A DNA stretch of 64,000 bases from an uncultured Oscillibacter sp. Lineage in GTDB: Bacteria > Bacillota > Clostridia > Oscillospirales > Oscillospiraceae. Positions 9,203 through 17,244 of this stretch are shown here, one piece after another; within the stretch, counting starts at the first letter, position 1, and each line of letters starts with the position of its first letter. Under the pieces are notes generated by a model. That model saw nothing but the letters and a program-made list of their open reading frames with translations, ran no database searches and was not told the DNA's origin. The translations under genes were made by a program, and so were the position numbers. The stretch covers positions 62,001 to 126,000 of the forward strand of contig CAJTZK010000009.1 in assembly GCA_910583785.1 (NCBI GenBank), read 5' to 3'.

Positions 9203-9239
9203 TGTGGATTAGCGCACATATCTGCCCTCATATTTATTT

Positions 9240-9268
9240 ATCTTAGCACAGCTATACATCAAAATCAA
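9240..9268 (-). promoter_or_regulatory. Promoter inside the candidate invertible segment, pointing away from the operon
   Basis: On the minus strand TTGATT (9268-9263), 17-bp spacer, TAAGAT (9245-9240), each hexamer matching consensus at 4 of 6 positions, in an AT-rich patch. As written it fires leftward into the recombinase gene. If the segment between the repeats is flipped, the same promoter would sit at about 9354-9382 and read rightward into the gene at 9487. Confidence 0.55.
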
Positions 9269-9308
9269 GATAAATTTCCCCTCTCTGGTGCGCCAGAATG
9301 CAGGCAAA

Positions 9309-9343
9309 CCAGGGCCGCAAAAGCAGGAATTTTGCGGCCCTGG
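9309..9343. other. Perfect hairpin within the invertible segment
   Basis: 14-bp perfect stem (9309-9322 with 9330-9343) and 7-base loop. No T-run follows on either strand, so it is not a standard terminator. It could act as an insulating RNA hairpin in one orientation or as a protein-binding site. Confidence 0.6.
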
Positions 9344-9419
9344 ATTCTGTGCGTACTTTTTCTCTTCAGTGTTCCTGAAACAAAGAGGTTCCCCTTACCC
9401 GCCGGGGGACCGGGCTACG

Positions 9420-9438
9420 GAATGCGTATTCTGTCGCT
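9420..9438 (-). repeat. Right inverted repeat of the candidate invertible segment
   Basis: Reverse-strand copy AGCGACAGAATACGCATTC of the left repeat, two mismatches in 19. It lies 48 bp before the ATG of the first operon gene. No promoter is visible between it and that gene. Confidence 0.85.
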
Positions 9439-9486
9439 CATGCGGCGGAGTGCGGAAAAATCTTGAGTTAAAGGGGATGAGCGCCT

Positions 9487-10182
9487 ATGACAACGGTGCT
9501 GCGAAGGGAGGAGAAATATCTGCTGACGCTGCGGGAAGCGCTACAGTGCGCCGCCCGCTTTGAAAAGATACTGCCGGCGGACCGTTTCTCCCAAAACGGT
9601 TCCTACCAAATACGCTCCCTCTACTTTGATACGGTGGACGACCGGGATTTCCACGACAAGCTCACGGAGCAGAATTGCCGCCAGAAAATCCGCCTGCGGA
9701 TTTACTCGCCCAGCGACAGCCACGTGAAGCTGGAGCTGAAGCAAAAGCAGAATGCCTACCAGAAAAAACAGTCGCTCCTCATCACCCGGACAGACGCCCT
9801 GGCCCTGATTGACGGGCGGTACTCCGTTTTGCTGAACTACGGGGACCCCTTCGCCGGGGAGATGTTCACGCGGCTGGCCGGGACCTGTTACCGTCCCAGG
9901 ACCATCATTGAATACAGCCGCCGGGCATTTATGGCCAAGGAAAATAACATCCGCCTGACCTTTGACAGCCGCATCCGCGCGCTGGAGGGCAGTTACAGCC
10001 TCTTTTCCCCCGCGCTGCCCTGTTATCCGGTCATGCCTGGGGATCAAGTGATCTTCGAGGTGAAATACAACCAGTTTCTTCTGGGGTATATCATGGATAT
10101 CATCCGGTGCGTGGACAGGCGGAGCGTCTCCGCCAGCAAATACTGCCTGGGACGGTCCCTCAGCTATCCCCTTTTGGGCTGA
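9487..10182 (+). CDS. VTC-domain protein (polyphosphate polymerase-like tunnel fold)
   Basis: 231-residue soluble protein of the VTC/triphosphate-tunnel family. Typical features are the opening REEKYLL, SYQIRSLYFDT, then alternating charged strands: KIRLRIY, KLELKQK, IIEYSRRAF, IRLTFDSRI and IFEVKYN. These supply the basic and acidic residues that line a nucleotide or polyphosphate tunnel. In yeast the VTC4 domain makes polyphosphate; in bacteria such proteins sit beside DUF4956 and CotH proteins, as here, and their substrate is not established. First gene of a seven-gene operon; RBS AAAGGGG. It begins directly after the candidate invertible promoter. Membership is clear, biochemical role is inference. 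Confidence 0.85.
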   Translation: MTTVLRREEKYLLTLREALQCAARFEKILPADRFSQNGSYQIRSLYFDTVDDRDFHDKLTEQNCRQKIRLRIYSPSDSHVKLELKQKQNAYQKKQSLLITRTDALALIDGRYSVLLNYGDPFAGEMFTRLAGTCYRPRTIIEYSRRAFMAKENNIRLTFDSRIRALEGSYSLFSPALPCYPVMPGDQVIFEVKYNQFLLGYIMDIIRCVDRRSVSASKYCLGRSLSYPLLG

Positions 10183-10223
10183 GGGCGGGAACGCGGCAGA
10201 GTCAAAAGAAAAGAGGAGCGTTT

Positions 10224-10931
10224 ATGAGACAGTATCTTTACGGCATGATCAACAGCAGCGGGACCCTCAGCACCCAGGACGTCCTGATCCGGGTTGGGAT
10301 GTCGATTTTATTCGGAATCGTGATTTTCATCTCCTACCGCATGACCCACGAGGGGTCCATCTACAGCGCCAAGTTCAACATCACCCTGCTGACGCTGACG
10401 ATCCTGACCACCACGGTCATGACGGTCATCGGCAACAATGTGGCGCTGTCCCTGGGCATGGTAGGCGCGCTGTCCATTGTGCGCTTCCGCACCTCCATCA
10501 AGGACAGCCGGGATACCACGTATATCTTCTGGACCATCATCATCGGCATCTGCTGCGGCGTGGGCGATTTTATGGTGGCTGGCATCGGCAGCGCGGGGGT
10601 GTTCCTGGTGCTGCTGGTGTTTGGCCGGGTGAAGAACGAAAACCGGATGCTGCTGGTAATCCGGGGCAGTTATGAGAAGGAGGACGACATCCGCAAGACG
10701 GTGTTCGAGTATTTCACCAGGCCCCCCGTGATGAAGGCGGAAAATACCTCCGGCGGCTCCGTGGAACTGATCTATGAGCTGGACCGCAGGTCCATGATCG
10801 CCTCGGCTAAGCGGGAGACGGCCCAGGCCGCCGCCGAGGGGCGGCAGCGGTCCTCCATCATCCGGAAGCTGCGGGACCTGGGGGAGATTGAGTATGTAAA
10901 CGTCGTCGTCCAGAGCGACGAAATCTCCTGA
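10224..10931 (+). CDS. DUF4956 membrane protein
   Basis: 235-residue protein starting at ATG 10224 behind AAGAGGAG; a longer in-frame extension back into the previous gene is rejected. About four membrane helices occupy residues 15-135 (VLIRVGMSILFGIVIFISY, ITLLTLTILTTTVMTVIGN, TYIFWTIIIGICCGVGDFMV, SAGVFLVLLVFG). Between them is the diagnostic loop LSLGMVGALSIVRFRTSIKD of the DUF4956 family. The C-terminal 90 residues are cytosolic and resemble a small ferredoxin-like regulatory fold. The family is repeatedly found next to VTC and CotH proteins, but no activity is known. Here it lies 41 bp after the VTC gene and 17 bp before cotH. Confidence 0.9.
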   Translation: MRQYLYGMINSSGTLSTQDVLIRVGMSILFGIVIFISYRMTHEGSIYSAKFNITLLTLTILTTTVMTVIGNNVALSLGMVGALSIVRFRTSIKDSRDTTYIFWTIIIGICCGVGDFMVAGIGSAGVFLVLLVFGRVKNENRMLLVIRGSYEKEDDIRKTVFEYFTRPPVMKAENTSGGSVELIYELDRRSMIASAKRETAQAAAEGRQRSSIIRKLRDLGEIEYVNVVVQSDEIS

Positions 10932-10948
10932 CCAAAGGGGCGCCTTTT

Positions 10949-12475
10949 ATGAAGTACCGATGGATTTTTGTGCTGGCGGTTTTGGCGGCGCTGGCCCTGT
11001 CCGTCCTCGCCAGCGGCATGGAACCGGAGCGTAACCGCGTCCACCAGCATCTGGAGGCGGCGGAAAAGCTCCCTTGTACAGACCATGACGCCTCTGTCTT
11101 CTGCACCCACCTGCCGTTGATGGAGATTACCACCGACGGCCCGGTGCCCGCGCCGTTCCTGCAAAAAGGGGAGGCCATTTCCGGGAACATCTGGGCAGTG
11201 GCCGCCCGCAACCGCAACTATGAAATGGTGGCCGCCACCGTGCGGTACTTTGACAGCGAGACGGAGAACAACCACCTCGGCGGCCAGCCGGACACCGAGG
11301 CGCGGGCCATGTTCCGCATCCGGGGCGCTTCCTCCCGGAATTTCGACAAGAAGAATTACCTTTTGAAATTTAAAGAGGCGGATATGGTCCGGAGCCTGGA
11401 CGTCTCCCTCTCGGGAATGGCGGCGGACGACAGCTGGGCTCTCCACGGGCCCTTTTTGGACAAGTCCCTCATCCGGAATTACCTCTGTTACAACTTGGCG
11501 GGGGAGATCATGGACTACGCGCCCAACGTCCGGTTCTGCGAGCTGTTCCTCAACGGGGAATACCTGGGCCTTTACCTGCTGACGGAGAAAGTCAGTTACA
11601 GCGGAAACGGGCGGATCGGCTTCACGGAAACGGACCCGGACTTGGCGGTTACCTCCTACATTCTCCAGGTAGACCGGGGCGCTTCGGACTCCTGGTATGA
11701 CTTGGAAACCTTTGGGTCTGACAGCTACCTGACCCGGGGGAAGCTGCGCGCCGGACAGGGCCACATTGAGGTCATCTACCCTGGAAAGACCCTGACGCAG
11801 AGTCAGCGCGGCTATATCATTTCGGATTTCTCCCGGTTTGAGAAGGCGCTCTTCTCCTTCGATTACAACCACCCTGAGCGGGGCTACCGGAAGTACATTG
11901 ACGTACCGTCCTTCATTGACTTCTTTTTGATCAACGAATTTACGCTGAACTACGACGCACCAGGCCTGTCTACCTATCTGTACAAGGATGTGAGCGGAAA
12001 ACTGAAGATGTGCGTATGGGATTTCGACGCCGCCTTCGACTACTACCTGTATTCCGAGATCACGCCGGAGACGTTCCGGATTCACAATGCCCTGTGGTTC
12101 AAGTACCTGTTCAAGGACCGGGCCTTTGTGGACCAGGTGGTGGACCGTTACAGCCAGCTTCGGAAGCGCTTTTTCAGTGAGGAATACCTGTTCCAATACA
12201 TCGACGAGACCGTGGCCTATCTGGGCCCGGCCATTGCGCGCAACTATGAAAAATGGGGATACAGTTTCAACAGCACCTTTAACGGCACCAGCTATGACTA
12301 CTTAGAACCCGAGTCCCGCAACGTGCGCAGCTTCGATGCGGCCATCCAGCAGATCAAGGACACCATCACCCTGCGGCTGGAGCACATGGACAGCAACCTG
12401 GAGCGGCTGTACACCCTTTGCCATGAGTCCATGAATAAGCGGTACAATCATGTCACGGAGGGCGGCGGCGCATGA
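10949..12475 (+). CDS. CotH-family secreted protein kinase
   Basis: 508-residue exported protein with an N-terminal signal/anchor helix (about 4-24). The CotH kinase core is recognisable: FRIRGASSRNFDKKNYLLKF, then DDSWALHGPFLDKSLIRNYL, then APNVRFCELFLNGEYLGLYLLTEK, and the metal-binding motif VWDFDAAF. CotH in Bacillus phosphorylates spore-coat proteins; relatives in non-coat settings are thought to modify secreted or surface proteins. The target here is unknown; partners encoded in the same operon are the natural candidates. It overlaps the next gene by 4 bp (ATGA), implying translational coupling. Confidence is high for family, low for substrate. Confidence 0.9.
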   Translation: MKYRWIFVLAVLAALALSVLASGMEPERNRVHQHLEAAEKLPCTDHDASVFCTHLPLMEITTDGPVPAPFLQKGEAISGNIWAVAARNRNYEMVAATVRYFDSETENNHLGGQPDTEARAMFRIRGASSRNFDKKNYLLKFKEADMVRSLDVSLSGMAADDSWALHGPFLDKSLIRNYLCYNLAGEIMDYAPNVRFCELFLNGEYLGLYLLTEKVSYSGNGRIGFTETDPDLAVTSYILQVDRGASDSWYDLETFGSDSYLTRGKLRAGQGHIEVIYPGKTLTQSQRGYIISDFSRFEKALFSFDYNHPERGYRKYIDVPSFIDFFLINEFTLNYDAPGLSTYLYKDVSGKLKMCVWDFDAAFDYYLYSEITPETFRIHNALWFKYLFKDRAFVDQVVDRYSQLRKRFFSEEYLFQYIDETVAYLGPAIARNYEKWGYSFNSTFNGTSYDYLEPESRNVRSFDAAIQQIKDTITLRLEHMDSNLERLYTLCHESMNKRYNHVTEGGGA

Positions 12476-14646
12476 AAAAGTTTTTAATGACCGTGATTCC
12501 CGGCGTGCTGTTCCTCTTCCTGCTGGACTGGCTTTACTTCGGCCTGGGAGTCCTGTACCTGCCCTCCCGCCAGGCCCCGGCGTATTTCGCCAAGGCGGAG
12601 GGGGAGTCGCTGTATCTGGACCAGGGGTCCGGCTATGGGGAATGGGAGGTAAGGGGCGTCAACCTGGGCCTGGGGAAACCGGGACATTATGCCACCAGCC
12701 TGGCGGTTACGAAGGACGAGTACCTGCGCTGGTTCGGGCAGATCAAGGCCATGGGGGCCAACGTCATCCGCACCTATACTCTGGCGGGGCCGGATTTTTA
12801 CGAGGCCTTTTATGAATTCAACCGGGAGAACCCAGACCCGCTCTACCTGTTCCATGGCGTGTGGGTGGACGATTACCTCATTAACTCCTCTTTCAGCGCC
12901 CTGGACGAGGAGTTTTCCGAGCCCTTCTTCCGGGACTGCAAGAAAGTCGTGGATGTGGTTCACGGAAGGCATAAGGAACGGGAGGAGAACTCCCTCTTCT
13001 CCCGGTTCTACCGCTGGGACATTTCCCCCTGGGTCTGCGGCTATATTTTAGGCGTGGAATGGGAGGGGACCCTGGTCACCTACACGGACAAATCCTTCCC
13101 CCAGCAAGAGCAGCTGGACGGCGGGTACTTCTATACGGAGGGGGCCAGCAACTTCGAGATTTTTCTGGCCTCCGCCGGGGAGGAGATGGTGGCTTACGAG
13201 ACGGAGAAATACGGCGCTCAGCGGATGATCGCCTTCTCCAACTGGCCCACAACCGATCCCCTGGCCTATCCGCAGAACCTGACGGAGTACTTCTTAAAGT
13301 CCGCTCAGATCGATGTGGAGCATATCCGGTGTAAGGAGGCATTCGGCCCGGGGCAGTTTGCCTCCTACCACATGTATCCCTATTACCCGGATTACTACAG
13401 CTTCCTGCCCGTCCATGAGGAAAACACCTACCTGCAATACCTGCGGGACATCAACGAACACCACGCCATGCCCGTGGTCATCTCCGAGTTTGGCGTACCC
13501 TCCTCCCGGGGCATGGCGGCCCGGGAGGACAGCCTGGGCCGGAACCAGGGAAACCTGAGCGAGACCCAGCAGGGGGAGGCCCTGGTTTCCATGTACCGGG
13601 ATATCCGGGCGGCGGGCAGCGCCGGGGGGATTGTGTTCACCTGGCAGGACGAGTGGTTTAAGCGGACCTGGAACACCATGGCCAACGTGGACCTCACCGC
13701 CACCCCCTATTGGAGCGATTACCAGACCAACGAGCAGTACTTCGGCCTGCTGTCCTTTGACCCGGGGGAGGAGGAGAGCGCCTGTTACCCCGACGGGGAC
13801 AAGTCGGAATGGACGGAAGGGGACTTGGTTTCTGAGCAGGACGGCGTCCGGCTGTCCATGCGCTATGACGAGCGGTACCTCTATTTCCTGGTGGAACAGG
13901 AGGGCTTCGACCTCCAGGCGGACAAGCTCTATATCCCCATCGACACCACGCCCAAGAGCGGCTCCTCCCGGGCCGGGAACCTGGGCGTGGAGATGGACCG
14001 GGAGGCGGACTTCGTGGTGGAGCTGGACGGGCGGGATAACAGCCGGATATGGGTGCAGGAGTACTACGACGGCATCGAGGCGCTGTTTTACGACAAGATC
14101 ACGCCTTGGGACTTGTTCTCCCAGACCTTCCCGGAGCGGGATACGGACACGTTCGTGAAAATCCGGCTCTTGATTCAAAAGGACCTTTACTTTGTGCGGG
14201 ACAGCCTGGAGGACCAGAACTATCTGGATGACAAGTCCATTCCCTACGCGGAGTATGACCAGCGGAATCCCATGCACTACAGCCGCATGGAGAATTACGA
14301 AACCGGAAAGCTGGCCTATGGCAACGGCAACCCCAACCGGCCGGACTTTCATTCCCTGGCCGACTTCTGCGCTGGGGACGGCTTTGTGGAACTGCGCCTG
14401 CCCTGGCAGCTGCTGAACGTTGCCGATCCCTCCCGCATGAATATCCATGACGACTACTACGCGCACTACGGGGTGGAGTACCTGCACATAGAGCACCTGT
14501 ACGCCGGGGCGGGGGACGGGACCGGACGGATCGCAATGGAGCCCTTTGCCCTGGAGCCCCTGGGCCGCCGTCCAGAGTTCCACGAACGGCTGAAGGTGTC
14601 CTATTACATGCTGCGGGCGCTCTGGACGGAATATCCCGCTGCTTAG
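12472..14646 (+). CDS. Membrane-anchored glycoside-hydrolase-like protein with C-terminal beta-sandwich
   Basis: 724-residue protein held in the membrane by helix 4-21. Residues about 50-430 look like a clan-A TIM-barrel glycosidase (WEVRGVNLGLGKPGHYATSL, GANVIRTYTL). Candidate acid/base Glu is in GVEWEGT and the candidate nucleophile Glu in VISEFGVPSS. The part from about 440 to the end (GVRLSMRYDERYLYFLVEQ, LYIPIDTTPKSG) resembles a CBM9/DOMON-like carbohydrate-binding sandwich. It would act outside the cell on the glycan made by the GT2 enzyme of the same operon, by trimming, releasing or remodelling the chain. The exact GH family is not certain. A 4-bp overlap couples it to cotH. Confidence 0.75.
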   Translation: MKKFLMTVIPGVLFLFLLDWLYFGLGVLYLPSRQAPAYFAKAEGESLYLDQGSGYGEWEVRGVNLGLGKPGHYATSLAVTKDEYLRWFGQIKAMGANVIRTYTLAGPDFYEAFYEFNRENPDPLYLFHGVWVDDYLINSSFSALDEEFSEPFFRDCKKVVDVVHGRHKEREENSLFSRFYRWDISPWVCGYILGVEWEGTLVTYTDKSFPQQEQLDGGYFYTEGASNFEIFLASAGEEMVAYETEKYGAQRMIAFSNWPTTDPLAYPQNLTEYFLKSAQIDVEHIRCKEAFGPGQFASYHMYPYYPDYYSFLPVHEENTYLQYLRDINEHHAMPVVISEFGVPSSRGMAAREDSLGRNQGNLSETQQGEALVSMYRDIRAAGSAGGIVFTWQDEWFKRTWNTMANVDLTATPYWSDYQTNEQYFGLLSFDPGEEESACYPDGDKSEWTEGDLVSEQDGVRLSMRYDERYLYFLVEQEGFDLQADKLYIPIDTTPKSGSSRAGNLGVEMDREADFVVELDGRDNSRIWVQEYYDGIEALFYDKITPWDLFSQTFPERDTDTFVKIRLLIQKDLYFVRDSLEDQNYLDDKSIPYAEYDQRNPMHYSRMENYETGKLAYGNGNPNRPDFHSLADFCAGDGFVELRLPWQLLNVADPSRMNIHDDYYAHYGVEYLHIEHLYAGAGDGTGRIAMEPFALEPLGRRPEFHERLKVSYYMLRALWTEYPAA

Positions 14647-14656
14647 GAGGAGAAAC

Positions 14657-15808
14657 GTGAGTATTATTGTTGAGATTTATTTGATCGTATGCGTCTTGCT
14701 GCTGCTGTTTGACATTTTGTTCCTGGTGCTGAAAAACTACCGGAACCAGGAATTTTACCCCAAAAACCACGGCTTGGAGGAAAATATCCGGGAGGAAATC
14801 CGCATTCATCGGCAGTCCGGGGCCTTCTCCCCGGACTTTGAGGCGGACCTGGGCGGAAAGCTGGGCAAAATCCGGAATCTCATCACCTTGATGGATGTGC
14901 TGAGCGGGGAGCGGGACGCGGCGGACTGGTTCCGCCCCGCCGTCTTTGCGCAGATTGAGGAATACCAGAAGAAGACCGATTACGAGCAGGCCTATTACGC
15001 CTACGTGGTCTCCCGGTTTGGCTATGCGCGGGAACCCGTCCCGCCGGAGTTTGCCGCGAAATTCATGGCCTTCCTGGACAGCAAGTCCCTGTATACCTTT
15101 GCCAACGCCATGGACGCCCTTTACCAGTTCGGCCAGACGAACCTGCTGCTGGCCGCTATGGACAAAGTGGACGAACGCCAGGGCTTCTACCACCAGAAGC
15201 TGCTGGTGGACGGCCTCCTGGCCAGCCGGGCGGACTTCCAGGAGCTGAACCCAGCCCTGGTGAAGAACTTTAACCAATATTCACCCTTTTTGCAGGAGTG
15301 CCTGCTAAACTTCTTCCGGATGACCGGACATGATGCCTCGGCCCTCTGCCTCCGCCTGATTCAAAACGGGGACCGGACGGACCCGGAGCTCCGCTATAGC
15401 GCTATGCGCTATTTTTCCAAATATCCCAACGCCCAGGCCCAGGCCCTGTTCCTGGAGACGCTGGGCCGGGAGGAGAGCCCGTGGATGGAACAGATGCTGG
15501 CCATCCAGGCCCTGGAACAGACTTCGGACGCCGCCGTCCGGGAGGCGGTTTTGAAAAAGGTAACCAGCCCCAACTGGTACGTACGCACCAAGGCCATCTC
15601 CTACCTGCACCGCTGGGGGCTGACGAAGGAGCAGATTTTCGACATCCTCTACCTGCGGGACAAATACGCCGACAACGCCCTGTTGTACCAGTACCGCAAC
15701 GAGAAGGAGCTCTCCCATTACATCATAGACACCATGCAGCTGCTGCAGCGGCAGGACGAGGCTGCGGAGGAGGCCGTAGACGAGGCCGCCGGGCCCCTGC
15801 CGATATAA
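14657..15808 (+). CDS. Membrane-anchored HEAT-like repeat protein
   Basis: 383 residues beginning at GTG 14657 with RBS GGAGGAG. One N-terminal helix (about 3-25: IIVEIYLIVCVLLLLFDILFLVL) is followed by a wholly alpha-helical body. Pairs of helices of about 30 residues recur (RYSAMRYFSKYPNAQAQALF, MLAIQALEQTSDAAVREAVL, VRTKAISYLHRWGLTKEQIF), the pattern of HEAT/ARM repeats. Such proteins act as scaffolds. Its position just before the GT2 synthase suggests an accessory subunit of the glycan synthase, but that is inference from neighbourhood only. Confidence 0.7.
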   Translation: MSIIVEIYLIVCVLLLLFDILFLVLKNYRNQEFYPKNHGLEENIREEIRIHRQSGAFSPDFEADLGGKLGKIRNLITLMDVLSGERDAADWFRPAVFAQIEEYQKKTDYEQAYYAYVVSRFGYAREPVPPEFAAKFMAFLDSKSLYTFANAMDALYQFGQTNLLLAAMDKVDERQGFYHQKLLVDGLLASRADFQELNPALVKNFNQYSPFLQECLLNFFRMTGHDASALCLRLIQNGDRTDPELRYSAMRYFSKYPNAQAQALFLETLGREESPWMEQMLAIQALEQTSDAAVREAVLKKVTSPNWYVRTKAISYLHRWGLTKEQIFDILYLRDKYADNALLYQYRNEKELSHYIIDTMQLLQRQDEAAEEAVDEAAGPLPI

Positions 15809-15824
15809 AGGAGGAAACGCCCAT

Positions 15825-17243
15825 ATGTTTGACTTTCTTCGCACACTCTTCACCTTGGGAACCATGCAGACGGTCCTGGCCTTTTTCGAGGGATTCTTTG
15901 TCCTCTACCTGGTGGGCTACTCCTCCTTCCTCTTTATCTCCGTCATCGTGGGCGGCAACGAAATCTTTGAGGGAACCAAGAAACGGCGGCTGCGCAACGA
16001 GATTCACCATGATTATTATGTCCCCATCAGCGTGGTGGTGCCCGCCTATAACGAGGAGGTCACCATCGTGGAGACCATCCGCTCCCTGCTGAATTTGGAC
16101 TACCGGATTTATGAGATCATCGTCGTAAACGACGGGTCTAAGGACGGCACGGGCGAACTGGTGGCAGAGACCTTCCAGCTGCGGCAGGTAAACCGCCCCA
16201 TCCGGCGGCAGCTGCCCTGCGCGGAGCTGCGCAGCGTCTGGGAGGGAACCGGGGCGGACCGGGTGCCCATCACCTTGATCAACAAGGCCAACGGCGGAAA
16301 GGCCGACAGCATCAACGCGGGGATCAACGCGTCCCAATACCCCTATTTCGTCTGCATGGACGCGGATTCCATTCTGCAAAGGGACTCCCTGTCCATGATT
16401 GCGGTCCCCGTGCTGGAAAACCAGGACGTGGTGGCGGTGGGCAGCATGATCCGGATTTCCAACGACTGCGTGTTCGAAAACGGGGAACTGGTGCAGCTGC
16501 GCCTGCCCAAGCGCCTGACGCCAGCTTTCCAGGTGCTGGAGTACGAGCGGTCCTTCCTGGCCTCCCGCATCCTGCTGGACAAGTTTAACGCCAACCTCAT
16601 CATCTCCGGGGCCTTCGGGCTCTTCAAAAAGGACGCGGTCCTCCGCGTTTGCGGCTACCACGCCGGCTGCGTGGGGGAAGATATGGAGCTAATCATGAAG
16701 CTCCACTCCTATTTCCGATCCAACCATCTCCCATACCAGATCAAATACGCCTATAACGCCGTGTGCTGGACCCAGGCGCCGGAGCGGTTCCGGGACCTGA
16801 TAAAGCAGCGCAAGCGTTGGCACATCGGCCTGATGCAGAGCATGCTGGGCCACAAGAGCGTGGTTACCAAGGTTAGCTATTGGTACTATCTGCTCTATGA
16901 GCTCCTCTCCCCCGTCATTGAGCTGATGGGCCTGCTGGTGACCTTCCTGGCCTATGTTTTCGGGCTTTTAAACCTAAAGCACGTCCTCGCCCTGCTCCTG
17001 GTTTACGCCCTCTTCGGTTCCATGCTCACGGTGATCTCCTTTGTCACCCGGAACTACCTCAGCAGCATCCGGGTAAGGCCTGTGGACATCCTGAAGGCCT
17101 TTTTGCTGTGTATCCCGGAAAATGTGCTCATCCGCTTTATCCTGGCTTGGACCCGTATCCTGGCGGTGTTCTTTTGGAGAGGGAAGCGGACCCGGTGGGG
17201 GGAGATCAAGCGGAAGAAAATTGACTATCATGAGGCGGCTTGA
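15825..17243 (+). CDS. Processive family 2 glycosyltransferase (polysaccharide synthase)
   Basis: 472-residue membrane synthase. N-terminal helices span about 15-45. The GT-A catalytic core has the expected motifs: ISVVVPAYNEE, VVNDGSKDGT, the sugar-nucleotide metal motif CMDADS, catalytic-base region GEDMEL and the processive-synthase signature QRKRW. Four or more C-terminal helices (about 345-445) would form the export channel. The layout matches cellulose, poly-GlcNAc and hyaluronan-type synthases. No PilZ domain is present, so direct c-di-GMP control is not indicated. Product is unknown. RBS AGGAGG lies 17 bp after the HEAT-like gene. Confidence 0.9.
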   Translation: MFDFLRTLFTLGTMQTVLAFFEGFFVLYLVGYSSFLFISVIVGGNEIFEGTKKRRLRNEIHHDYYVPISVVVPAYNEEVTIVETIRSLLNLDYRIYEIIVVNDGSKDGTGELVAETFQLRQVNRPIRRQLPCAELRSVWEGTGADRVPITLINKANGGKADSINAGINASQYPYFVCMDADSILQRDSLSMIAVPVLENQDVVAVGSMIRISNDCVFENGELVQLRLPKRLTPAFQVLEYERSFLASRILLDKFNANLIISGAFGLFKKDAVLRVCGYHAGCVGEDMELIMKLHSYFRSNHLPYQIKYAYNAVCWTQAPERFRDLIKQRKRWHIGLMQSMLGHKSVVTKVSYWYYLLYELLSPVIELMGLLVTFLAYVFGLLNLKHVLALLLVYALFGSMLTVISFVTRNYLSSIRVRPVDILKAFLLCIPENVLIRFILAWTRILAVFFWRGKRTRWGEIKRKKIDYHEAA

Positions 17244-17244
17244 T

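Noticed and set aside
9309..9343. Hairpin in the invertible segment as a classical terminator
   Set aside because: Stem is perfect but no T-run follows on either strand.
9344..9355. ATTCTGTGCGTA as a third copy of the switch repeat
   Set aside because: It shares TACGCAC and AGAAT words with the repeats but in a different order, so it is not the same site.
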